This document shows positions 1 through 9,900 of a stretch of 64,000 nt of DNA, piece by piece. Position 1 is the stretch's first letter. Every line of letters begins with the position of its first letter. The position numbers and the translations under genes were made by a program. Location of the stretch: assembly GCA_900291925.1 (NCBI GenBank), contig UWYS01000019.1, forward strand, positions 248,001 through 312,000. The letters are read 5' to 3'. Below the pieces are notes generated by a model. That model did not search any database and was not told where the DNA came from. It saw only the letters and a list, made by a program, of their open reading frames with translations. This DNA is from Thecaphora thlaspeos. Taxonomy: Eukaryota > Basidiomycota > Ustilaginomycetes > Urocystidales > Glomosporiaceae.

Positions 1-185
1 AAGGAGGCGAAAAGCTGCCACTCACTTGCGATTCGCTGTAGAGCCTCTCCTGCCGATGTTCCTCCGTCCCCTCATGCTGGTCTCCGTGGAGCGACGAATC
101 AACCGTTCGGGCGAGGATGGAGGCGCAGTCGTCCTTCATATGTACCTCCGATCGTTTTCCTGCGTATCGTGGTCAATCCTGTCGT

Positions 186-3004
186 TTACAAGATTCCATC
201 CAGAAGCTTCCAGAATCCCGGTAGGTCAACTACCTGCCTTTCGCCTGCCTTGGCCTGTATCTTGCGAAGTTCTTCTAAGTAAGGCCGCATCGGATCGGAC
301 TCCGACAGAAAAGAGGCGTTCGCTTTCTCCGCGGTTTGCGACTGCGAAGAAGGCGCGTCCGCGGTACCTTCCTTGTCCTGCGACTGCGCCGGAGGAGGCG
401 GATCGAGGTCCATCGCGACATTGTCGCCGTCGCCGTCTTCGGTCTTGACCTTTGGCTTGTTCTTCTCCCATTCCCGCTGCCGTTGCTGGACGAGGTTGAA
501 GAGGGCAGTGAGCAGTCGGGCTCCGTTGCGAGGCGACTTGGCATCCGAGGAATCGTCGCGATCGCCATCGACATTGTTGTCCGCGTCGGACGAGGAGACG
601 AGGGCCAAGACTCTGTCCATCTCTTTCTGAAGTGCCACAACGTCCAGCGTCGCGCCGTCGCCGATGCGCAAGAGACGATCGACGAGCAGGACCAGTCCAG
701 CCTGCAGCAACGCCACATCGTACCACGGCGAGAGCGGCTTGGTGGAAATGCCGGAGAGAGCCTGAAAGGCCTCGGCAGCCTGCAGAATCGCCCGTGCAGA
801 CCTGACGGCAAGCTGGGCGACGGCAGCCTCGGTGCGTAGGAACGACCGCATCGCGCGTAGGCTGAACCAGTTTGCCGTGAGCGAGAGGATGCTGTCATGT
901 GCCTTGATCCTGTCCGAGGAATACGCTGGTCTCAACTGCGGCGCGATGCTCAGAAGATCGCCGTGCATCTTCTGGACCCGCTGTGGCGTCGCGTTCTCAC
1001 CCCATATCGACGCGGCGATGGCGAGCATCCTGTCGAGATCCCGGTGCATCGCTAGGTTCGAAGTCTTTTGATCCTCGGCGCCCGCTGTGCTGGCAGCGGA
1101 AGTAGGCAGCTCGGAGCTATCGCCATCGGCGATTTCGCTCTCGTCGGCGTCCAGCGTCACGCGCGAGCTCTCGTCCTCGACGCCTGTCCAGTCGCCACAC
1201 ATCATCGCCTGCCACTTTTGCTGGGTCCAGAGCATTCTCGCCGATTCCCGAACCAGATGCGATCGGTCCGGCAGCACTGCCTCAAGCATGTCGTCCTCTC
1301 GACGCGGTGTGGCTGCCGTATCGCCCTGAGAGAGTAGCTGGCGCAGCAGCTCAGCCTCCTCGGCCGCCTGGTACTCGGAGTCCTCTTCGAACTGCGCCTT
1401 TCGAGCAGCGGCGATTGGCCCAGTGCGGATCGAGGTGTCGTCGTCCTCGGAGGTCAAGAGCCACCGACGGGCATCGTCTTGTGCCGTCCCGAGCGCATGC
1501 AGCCCGAGTTTGCGGGCGAGGCTGAGGCACTGATCAGGTCAATTGGATCGTACAAAAGTCACATCTGTTAGTCCTCGAGATCTGTGGCGAGTTCCCCGGC
1601 GCTCCGCACGAAACTTACCAGCTGCGAATAGACACTGGACAAGCCCACCTTCCGCCGATTGACAGGGTGGATGCCGAACAGCGAGAGGGCATTGAGCGTG
1701 TTCAGATTGGGTTGGTCGATTACGTCGCTCATGCCCAGCAGGGTCTTGCAGGTGTCGTGCCACTGGTCGATCACTGCCGTTCGCGTTCAAGAGAAGTGGC
1801 CCGGGGAAGTACAGAGAAGCAGGATACCGTTAGCCTGCCAAGCTGCTGCCGATGAAGGACGTGATCGATACCAGACTCGGGCTGCTTCGCTCGATGACTC
1901 ACAGTCAGACACCTGTTCGGTCGTAGTAGCGATCCCTTCGCGCACCAGATCCTCTGCGCTGCGGCATTCGGCAGCCACGGCCATGATCTCGAAGAGAAGC
2001 GCGAGGAAGCTCAGGTCGACGCCGAGATCCTCGACGTGACCGTTGCGCCAGTCTGCGATGTCGCCGCGCAGGCCGATCAGCTGGATCCGGAACAGGCGCC
2101 AGCTGATGCCAAGCGCGACGTGGCGCTCAAACGTGCGGAAGCCGTCGAGCAAAGTGTTGACCGCGTGATCATTGGGCAGCGAGCCGACAATCACCTCGAT
2201 CTGGTCCTTGGCCGCCGTCACGGCGAACGGAAATTGAGCGCCCTGGGCGGCGAGGCCGACGCTGGGAAGGCCCACCGGAAGGCTCCCGGTGATCGAGGGA
2301 CCGTCCTCATCGTCATCGATCAGCGAGATCATCTCGGCCGGGTTCGGTGGTGCCGAGGCGCGCGCAGTGGATGCCCCGCGAGGCGGTCGGGCGGACCCGC
2401 CGGCGGCGTGCAGGGTCCTGGCGTGGGCCGCGCCGGCCAGCATGGCGGCATCGACCTGTCGGCTCTGCTCTGCGCTCGCCGACGGGGCTGGGCTGCCAAA
2501 GTCGGGACCAGCGCCACTCATGCGCATTTCGAGCCGCGAGATCCGCTCGAGCATCGCACGCGCATCGGTGTCGCTGAGGCCAAGCAGCGTCGAGGCCGCT
2601 GATGTCTGCGTCGTCGTCGTAGGAGCGTGTGGCGCCGAAAACTGATGGTCATACGCCGCCGAGGCCCAGTCGGAACCGCCGCCGCTGCTATAGGCATTTT
2701 GGGTGTTGTTATTGTTGTTGGCAGAGGCGTCGGCGGATGTGTTGGCGGAAGCATTGGCGGAAGCATTGGCGGAAGCGACGGCGGCCTGCTGGAAGGCTTC
2801 CGGATCGGCCTCGTCGGCCCAGATGCAGCTGCCCATGGGGATGCGACGCCGCTTGCACGGCCCACACCACGGGCGGACCTTGTCGCACTTGACCTTGCGC
2901 GTCTTGCATTGCAGGCAGGTGTTGACCTTGCGGCGCTGCTGCTGGCGATAGGCCAGCGTGTTGTCCTCGGCACCGCCGAAGTAAGGACCATCGAAGCCGG
3001 ACAT
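186..3004 (-). CDS. Zn2Cys6 fungal transcription factor
   Basis: Three exons fit: 3004-1903, 1773-1619 and 1529-186. The introns have GTGAGT and GTAAGT donors and CAG acceptors, all phases match, and the product is 866 residues ending in TAA. The N-terminus carries a binuclear zinc cluster, with Cys30, 33, 40, 47, 50 and 60 spaced C-x2-C-x6-C-x6-C-x2-C-x9-C, preceded by basic residues. It is followed by a low-complexity Ala/Ser/Asn tract (about 2700-2790), a short heptad-like stretch, and a long helical region typical of the fungal transcription factor middle domain. By family it should bind DNA as a nuclear regulator, often at paired CGG triplets. The target pathway cannot be read from the sequence. 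The start is the first ATG before the cluster. The gene faces away from the GATA-finger gene across a shared upstream region. Confidence 0.88.
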
Positions 3005-3856
3005 GGTGGCTCGGCAGGCGCGCGGCGGACGTAGGAAGAGACAGGGAGCTGAAAGCCAGCGAGCAGTCGGATAGGGCTCAGGCGATCTCGCGCGCCCGCC
3101 ATCGCCATCAAACTGCTCGAGAGTGTCGACGGGTGTCTGTAGCGTGCCAGAGGGCAGCGTTATATGAAAAGAGTTGTCTTGAGTGGGTGCTCGTTTGCGC
3201 CTTGGTGGAGCGCCGGCGCCGGCGCGTCGGCATGTCATGTGAAGGGAAAACAGCGAGGCCAGCGCCCGTCACGTCGGGATTCGGGAAAGCAGCCGGGCGC
3301 GCGACCGTCGACGCTTCCCTTCCCTTGGTGAAGCGCGGTGGAGGAGCCGTCCCTCGTCGGGGCTGAGGCGAGGAGCATCGCATCAGCGCGGAAGCGAGGT
3401 CGGCACGTCCCGTCGTACAGAGCTCGGTCCGCGCTGACGTCCATCTGTATACTGTATGCCCAGTATGTAATCGGGGACATCCGACGGAGCAGGCTGCAAG
3501 GAGGCACGTACTGCAGTACAGTACAGTCACATTGCCAGACAGACAGGCAGACTACAACAGTACTGTCGAGGGATCTCAGAGAAAAGGCAGAGGAAGCTGA
3601 GCACTTCGAGGTCGCAAAGTACCGGCGTGAAGCCAAGACCCAGCTTGCGCCATGTCCACATGCAGCTCGCTCTTTGCCACCCAGCATCTGCCGAAGCGAA
3701 ATTTCGGTGCCTCCTCTCCTCGTCCTCGGCGGCTCCTTCCTATTTGCAAGGGGCCGAAAGGACCCATGCAGCTTTTATTCTGGTCGACTCCCTCTCAACC
3801 CACTCTTCCGGGCTGTCTGCTCGGCTCCGAGCCACGCCTCCTCCTCCCCACTCTAG
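3005..3856. promoter_or_regulatory. Divergent intergenic region, Zn2Cys6 / GATA genes
   Basis: About 850 bases separate the start of the zinc-cluster gene from the first convincing coding sequence of the GATA gene. Reading frames here are short and low in information. It presumably holds both promoters and 5' leaders. A missing first exon of the GATA gene may also lie here, for example at the ATG at 3766. I see no repeat or RNA gene. Confidence 0.5.
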
Positions 3857-4918
3857 CCTCATCCCCCGAGGCTTTCGACCGTCTTCCTTGCCAACCTGGA
3901 AAGGCTGCGCAACGAGCTTCAGCGCTCCGTCCAGACGAGACGGAATGTCGAGCGCGAGCGCGACGAATCGGCCAGGCGTCTCGATCGGGTCGTCGGCGGC
4001 GGCGAGGGCCCACGGAAGCACCCGAAGCTGTACGCCGGGGCCACGGCGGGGGACTCGCCCTTGCGGCCTTCGTCTGTCAGCGGCCGCAGTGTGCGCAGCT
4101 CGTATACTATGCGCGGTCCGGGCCAGGGCGAGGCGCTCTCTGCACAGACGCGCAAGCTTGCAGCCACCAAGAATCGCACCTGCTCAAACTGTGCCGCCCC
4201 GCACGACGCGAAGTTCCGCCGATGGTCCAACGGTCCAGGCACGCTGTGCGACCGCTGCGGCTCAAGATGGAAGAAGGTGAGTTCCGTGGACGCTCATACC
4301 TTGATGAAGCTGCACGCCTACCTGCGAGTCCCGCGTTTACGACAGGGCTGCCGTTGTCTGACGGTCTACTCACCTGTGATTGATATCTCGCTCTCGCCTC
4401 CGCCCATCGCTCTGTTGGCTGTGCCGCTACAGTACAAGGAGAGCGAAGCCGCGATGCTCAACGCCACCGGGGCCGATCACATCAACGACTCGTCCGGCCG
4501 CGCCTCTCAATCGCGCTCAGGCCAGAGGTCCGACTCTCGCTCGCCCCCGTCGCAATCGGCGGGCGCCAGCGGACCGGCCGGAGGGATGGTGGACTGCGAC
4601 GGCGATGCATCGATGTCGCGAATGTCCAACAGCCAGGACGGCGTGTCCGGCCACTCGTCCCAGCATCGGCAGCGTCTTTCGCACCATCTCGTCTTTCGTC
4701 ACCGCAAAGATCTCAGCCCGAGCCCGCCGCTCGCTGCCGGCCGTTCTGTGTCCGCAAAGGACGGTGGCGGCGGCGAGCCAGATGTGGCTACCGGTGCCAA
4801 TGCGCCGCTTAACAGGCAGAAGAACGATGCCTCGCATCAGCAGCAGCAACAGCAGCAGCAGAGGAACGACTCGAGGCGTCGCGATTCGAGCTCGTCGCCG
4901 GACCAGCTTGACGAATGA
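3857..4918 (+). CDS. GATA-type zinc-finger protein with N-terminal coiled coil (5' end unresolved)
   Basis: Coding frame: 3857-4276, then an intron 4277-4432 (GTGAGT to CAG), then 4433-4918 ending in TGA. The finger has four cysteines spaced C-x2-C-x18-C-x2-C (first Cys codon at 4181), the canonical GATA finger, followed by a basic tail split by the intron. The tail is Ser-rich, with a short polyglutamine run near 4840-4860. The same frame upstream of the finger encodes a charged heptad-type helix (about 3870-3990), so it is probably translated. However, the first in-frame ATG is only at 4109, and TAG blocks the frame at 3854. An upstream exon is therefore likely; one weak possibility is an ATG at 3766 with a donor near 3783. 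If translation starts at 4109, the coil is lost and the finger begins at residue 25. Expected to be a nuclear DNA-binding protein. Confidence 0.75.
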   Translation, partial: PHPPRLSTVFLANLERLRNELQRSVQTRRNVERERDESARRLDRVVGGGEGPRKHPKLYAGATAGDSPLRPSSVSGRSVRSSYTMRGPGQGEALSAQTRKLAATKNRTCSNCAAPHDAKFRRWSNGPGTLCDRCGSRWKKVSSVDAHTLMKLHAYLRVPRLRQGCRCLTVYSPVIDISLSPPPIALLAVPLQYKESEAAMLNATGADHINDSSGRASQSRSGQRSDSRSPPSQSAGASGPAGGMVDCDGDASMSRMSNSQDGVSGHSSQHRQRLSHHLVFRHRKDLSPSPPLAAGRSVSAKDGGGGEPDVATGANAPLNRQKNDASHQQQQQQQQRNDSRRRDSSSSPDQLDE

Positions 4919-5241
4919 CGGCGCCCAGCGGCTCGATCAGCTCGGCTTAGGCCGAACTGCACTATCCCCTACGATCACAACAGAGCAAGGCGGCGGAGGG
5001 GACGAGAGACATTCTAGGAGGGAACCCCCGTTCGTCGCCGTTGGCCTCATCCCCTAACTCCCCGCGCCCTCAAAACAGCAGGCTTAGCACGCACGTCGTC
5101 AGAGCTCCATCGATTCCCCCCGCCCGCAACCCCCAAACCCCGTGGCGACCTGACCAATGGAGATTTCAATCAAAAAAGCCAAATGCTGTCGTGTAGGCCG
5201 CTGCTGCTGTACGTGTGGGTATCGTTCTGGATTTGACGCTG
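4919..5241. other. 3'-3' intergenic spacer
   Basis: Convergent spacer between the GATA-finger gene and the SMN homologue. It should hold both 3' untranslated regions and polyadenylation signals. If the SMN terminal TAG were read as sense, its frame would continue 24 codons into this spacer, to a TGA just below 5170. Confidence 0.6.
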
Positions 5242-6411
5242 CTACTGCTCGCTCTCTTTCGTCTCGTCTTCCCTCGCAGTTCCCTTCGTCTGCTGCGCCT
5301 GTGTCTGCTGATGCGCAGCGTTGTAAAGCCCCGTGTAATAGCCGGCGTAGTACCAGGCCATGGTGACGTTCTGGAAGAGCTCAGAATGGGGATGAGGTAG
5401 CGTTGCAGTCGGAAGCGAAGGGGTATCGGTGCGGCCCGTTGCTGCTATCGACGCGGTCGTCGGCGGCTGTAGTGCTGATGGTGATGGCGTCGCGCCGATT
5501 TGGTTCGAGGTAGCTTCGACGATCCTACACGCCTTCCTCCACGCCGCATTTTCTCGCTCTTCCTTCCTGTCGTCCGCCTTCTTCTCTCCGATCTCGTTCG
5601 ATTCCTCCCTGCCACCTTGCTTCTGCATCGGCGTAGATCGATGCAGGACGGTAGACTTTTGCTTCTCGAAGGCCCTTTTCGACATGGCCATGTCCCTCCT
5701 CTCTTCCCTCCACCTGCTTGCCAGCTTCTTGGCTTCGCTGGCTAGTTTGCCGGTAGCGGAGGGACTGGACCACCATAGCGCACTCTTTCCCTTTCGCTGT
5801 TCCAGATCGGCCGCGGTAAGGGGGTGTGTGGTGTGGAGAAAGATGTACTCGGTCGAGGCAGCTTCCCAAGCGGCAACGAGGCTGGTATCGCCCCAGATCT
5901 CGGCGTGTGTCAAGGTACGGCCCACCTCTGTCTCGTCGACGTGTGACTGTCCGTCGACGTCGTACCACGCGTCGTGTACTTGTTCATCATCCCCGTCCGC
6001 GTCGTCTTGGTAGTCGAGTCCATCCTGGTCGAAAGGTGTAGGGATGACGAAAGACGGTGAAACTTCCCACTCTTCCTCGGCGTCCTCACCGTCGTCGTCG
6101 TCGTCGTTGTTGCAAGTCGACCCATTTCGATGCGATGATGCTGTGGCTGTAGCCGAAGACGTAGATTGACCAGGCCAAGATCCATCTATCATTCCCCTCT
6201 CCCTAGCCGCTCTCTTCTCCGCTCGAGTCTTGTTCTTCTTCTTCGGCCTCGCAGGTGAAGACCTTCCGTTGCCGTTACCGCCGAGATGGTCCAGCTTGCG
6301 CTTGCCATCGGTGGTTGTGGCGTGAGGCTGTGTCGAGGTAGAGGGAGAGGCGAGAGAAATGCCTTCTGCCGAGTGCGGAAGGTCGTCGTAGCGCAGGATC
6401 TGACGGGACAT
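5242..6411 (-). CDS. SMN1: Survival motor neuron (SMN) homologue
   Basis: Single exon, 389 residues from the ATG at 6411, ending in TAG. Two diagnostic SMN elements are visible. Around residues 169-190 is an acidic-aromatic helix (HAEIWGDTSLVAAW...) that matches the Gemin2-binding motif. At residues 344-364 is a YG box (WYYAGYYTGLY), which in the family drives self-oligomerisation. Between them is a charged helical linker. Upstream are a lysine/arginine-rich putative nuclear signal (about 56-73) and an Asp/Glu tract (102-116). I see no Tudor domain, as in Schizosaccharomyces pombe Smn1. The Gemin2 motif lies unusually deep in the protein rather than near the N-terminus. By family it assembles Sm cores on spliceosomal snRNAs. 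Identification rests on these two motifs being in the right order. Confidence 0.85.
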   Translation of the reverse strand: MSRQILRYDDLPHSAEGISLASPSTSTQPHATTTDGKRKLDHLGGNGNGRSSPARPKKKNKTRAEKRAARERGMIDGSWPGQSTSSATATASSHRNGSTCNNDDDDDGEDAEEEWEVSPSFVIPTPFDQDGLDYQDDADGDDEQVHDAWYDVDGQSHVDETEVGRTLTHAEIWGDTSLVAAWEAASTEYIFLHTTHPLTAADLEQRKGKSALWWSSPSATGKLASEAKKLASRWREERRDMAMSKRAFEKQKSTVLHRSTPMQKQGGREESNEIGEKKADDRKEERENAAWRKACRIVEATSNQIGATPSPSALQPPTTASIAATGRTDTPSLPTATLPHPHSELFQNVTMAWYYAGYYTGLYNAAHQQTQAQQTKGTAREDETKESEQ

Positions 6412-6979
6412 GGCGCGCGTTGGGCGGGTGACCAAGGAGAGGGTGTGGGAGAAGAGGTGGTGGTGGGGCGTCGCAGGCGGGAACGGTACAAGCACGTGCG
6501 TGGAGTCGGGTGGAGGTGGCTAGGTCTCTGCGTCGCAATGATTTCTGTTCTTTTCAGAAGCGCGCGGCGGGGCTATGCAGGCTCCGATCACTCTTACCGA
6601 GGCGTTCCTGCTCTCTCCAAAGAAGGCGGCGGCGGCGGCTCAAGACGGCCCAGGTGGGAGGCACAGAGTGTATTGTGGGTGAGATGGCCAGCACGCTGAT
6701 GAGAGTGTAGTGCAAGGATCAGAAACCAACATTTCAAGGGCGAAAGGTAGAAACAAAGAAAGACAGACAATGTACCTCGAGAGGCACAGAGGGGGGATCT
6801 AGAGAGAGTGGCAAGAAGGGGGTAAGGGTGCGGCATGCGGAACGCCCCGTCCGAGCTGGGGTCCGCTTGCACGCAAGGGATATACATATATGAACACGTA
6901 TTCAAGAACATATCGGTGGGTGGGAGGAAAGGGGAGGCGACCGATAGCGGTCGATGGACGGGACAGGGTGGCTTAGCCT
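6412..6979. other. Intergenic spacer (SMN promoter / 3' end of coiled-coil gene)
   Basis: Both flanking genes are on the minus strand. The spacer should hold the SMN promoter and 5' leader, and the termination region of the large coiled-coil gene. I see no RNA gene or notable repeat. Confidence 0.5.
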
Positions 6980-9900
6980 TCAGCTCCACCATCCGCCGTC
7001 GTCCTGCTCCACCTCACGCAGCACGCTGCTGGCGATCGACATCGATCGAGTCGCTGCGGGCCGGTGGTGCACGGCGACGTAGTCGTCGCTGTGAAGGCTC
7101 TGCTCGCCCGAGGTGTCTGCCGACGATGAGGCCGTTGTATCCTGGCCGAGGCCGTACTTGTTCCGCTGGTCCGATCCGAGCCGAGGCGTCACCAGGCTCG
7201 GGGCATGCATCGACGACCAGGTCCCGGACCTGGCCTGGTCTATCGACACTTCGACCCAGCCGTCGGGCCTGGTCTGCCGCTCGCGCTCGGCCAGACGTCC
7301 CTTGAGCCGCGCTACCTCTTCGCGGCTCTGCGCCAAGTCGTTCTGACACGCTTCCAGCTCGTTGCGGCCGACGAGGCTCTCCTTCATCGTGATCAGATCC
7401 TTCTCAAGCTCCGAGAAGCGGGCATGGTATTGAGCTACTTCGTCGCGGAGGCGCTGTGGAGCCAAGGCGAGGGCAATGGGGCAGTAAAGGTGAGAGACGC
7501 TGTCAGTTGCCTGCAAGACTCACGACTCAAGAGCTCTTTTCGTGATACTCACAGCTTCGCCGTCTTGGGCATCACGCAGCCTGTCGCGCAGCTCTTCGTC
7601 GTCTTTAACGCGGTCCTCCAGTTCCTCAAGCCGGGCGGCAGCGACGGCCAGGTCTCTGGCTTGGACGTCGAAGTCCCTGGCCCTCTTTTCTGCCCCAGAT
7701 AGCTTCTGCTGGTTCATGGCAGTCTTCTGCTTCTGGGCGGCAGAGAGGGCCTGCAGGTTGACGACCTTGGCATCTAGGTCCGTCACGCGCTTCTCCAGCG
7801 ACGACGTCTGGCCCTCTGCCTTGGCAGCGCGTTCGACGGCCTCCTTGAGGCTCTCCTGTCCCTTGCGCTCGGCGGAGAGGCTGGCGTCGACCCTCTCGTT
7901 GGCGCGCTTCTCGGCCTCGGAGGCTTGTTGTTCGGCACGCTCAGCTCGCGCGAGTGCCTCCGCCGTCGCCTGGGCCGCCGTTTCCCGTTCGCGGGCACGC
8001 TCCTCTCGAGCCTCGCTGAGCTCGATCGTCAGCTGCTCCACGTGCGCCTTGAGTGCGGCGGCTTCCTTATTCGCGGCATCCCTGGCCAGCTGAGCTTCGT
8101 GTGCGCTCAATTCTGCCTGCAGAAGCTTGCCCTCGGACGTGACCGCCCTGGCCAGCGAGTCGGCCTCCTTCGTCCGCAAGGCTTCGGCTTGCGCTAGGGC
8201 CTCGTCGCGGCCCCTTTCGGCTTCGTCCAGCCTGCTCTCCGCTCTGACAAGCTCGACCTGGGAGCTGCTGCGATCGTCCTTGACGGCGGAGAGCGCGGCG
8301 CCGGCCGCTTCGAGCTCCGATTCGAGCCGGCCAACCTCTTGGCGCGACGACTGCAGCTGTTCGGCGAGCTCAACCTCCTTGTTGGACGCCTCCTTTCCGA
8401 CCACGTCCTTTGCCTGCAGAAGCTCGCGCAGGTTTTCGACGCGCGACAGGATCGTCGTAGAGGCGTCCTGCGTCTGCCCGGCGGCCGACAGAAAGATCTC
8501 GGTCTTTGCGTTGATAGCTCCCGGCAGCTCCGACATGGTGCGCTCCACCTCCTCCTGGCGCTCGATCATCTTCTTTGTAAATGAGCGAATGTCCTCCTGC
8601 TTGGCAATGATGGGCTCGAGGAGCGCAATGACGGGGCTCAGGTCGACCAAGTGCTCGATCGACTGCTTGTCGATCACCTCGCTCAGCCGGGCTACCAGCG
8701 CGTCCGAATCGACCGGCTCGCTCTTCAAGCTCGACACGATCGGGACCAGCTTGCTGAGGGTCTCCTCCGCGACAGCCTCGGCCGAGAAGCTGGGCGACCG
8801 GACGGACTCGTCGCTCTGCCTCTTCTCGGCGCGTCGTTGCTCCCGCTCGTCGCTGATCATCGGCGCGAGGATCTCTGTCACGCGCGCGGCGATGAGGTCG
8901 CCGTCGACCGGCTCCGTGCGGAGCGTCTCGAGGTGGGGAATCAGGCCGTTCATCAGCGCCATCTGCACGTGATCGCCTAGCGAAGATCGCATCTCTACCA
9001 CCGCGCGGTCCAGGCTGTCCAGATTGGCTTTGATCTGGTCGACGACCAGGTGGGCCGTCTCGAGGCGGTCGGCCGCCGCCTTATTCTGCGACTGGGCCGT
9101 CAGCTCCTCGAGCGCCATCTCGAACACGGCGGAGAGCTGCACCTTGAAATCGTTCGACTGGTGGCGCGCTTGGTCATTGAAAGCCGACGAGAGCCTGGCT
9201 GACAGCAGCGAGGCGAGCTGCTCGGATGTCTCGGTCGATAACGCTAACGCTGGAGGCTCGTGCAGCGCCGACGATGGCTCCTTGGCATCGCTGCGCTCCT
9301 TGGCCGACTGGTCTCGAGCGGAAAGCGTCTCGGTAAAGGTGCGCTTTAGCTCGTCCTTGAGGTTCTGCATCTTGACGTCTAGGATCTCCTGGACATAGTC
9401 GAAGTCGAGCTCGCCGGCAGCGTCGAGGCTGTCGAGGCCGCGGTGACGCTGCGGCCCGTTGATCGCCTTGATGGACTTCTGCGAATCGTCGCCGCCGCCG
9501 ACGAAGCCGTTGTCGAGGCTTTGACGGGAGGCGGCCGTCTTCTCCACTTTGCCAACGTAGAAGTCCATCAAGCTCTCGACGCGTTGCGTGAAGGACTCAA
9601 TCATCTGGTCCTTGTCCATCACGTCCGAGGCGGGCCGGTGGATGGGGCGCACTTGGCCCATGATGGTCACCTCGTCCAGGATTTTGCCCGCCCACCCCTC
9701 GAGCGCCTTGTCCATCCTCTCGGCAAGCTCCTCGATGAAGTCGCTGAGGCTTTCGTCGTCGGTGTCGAACGAGTTGGGCTGCTGCGCATGGTGCACGCTG
9801 CGTCGAGGCCTGCTGTCCTCGGATGGGGCCGCGCTGTCGCGAGACAGTGAATGCTGGTGGATGATGCGCTGCTTCCTCGACATCGGATGCGCGTCGATCG

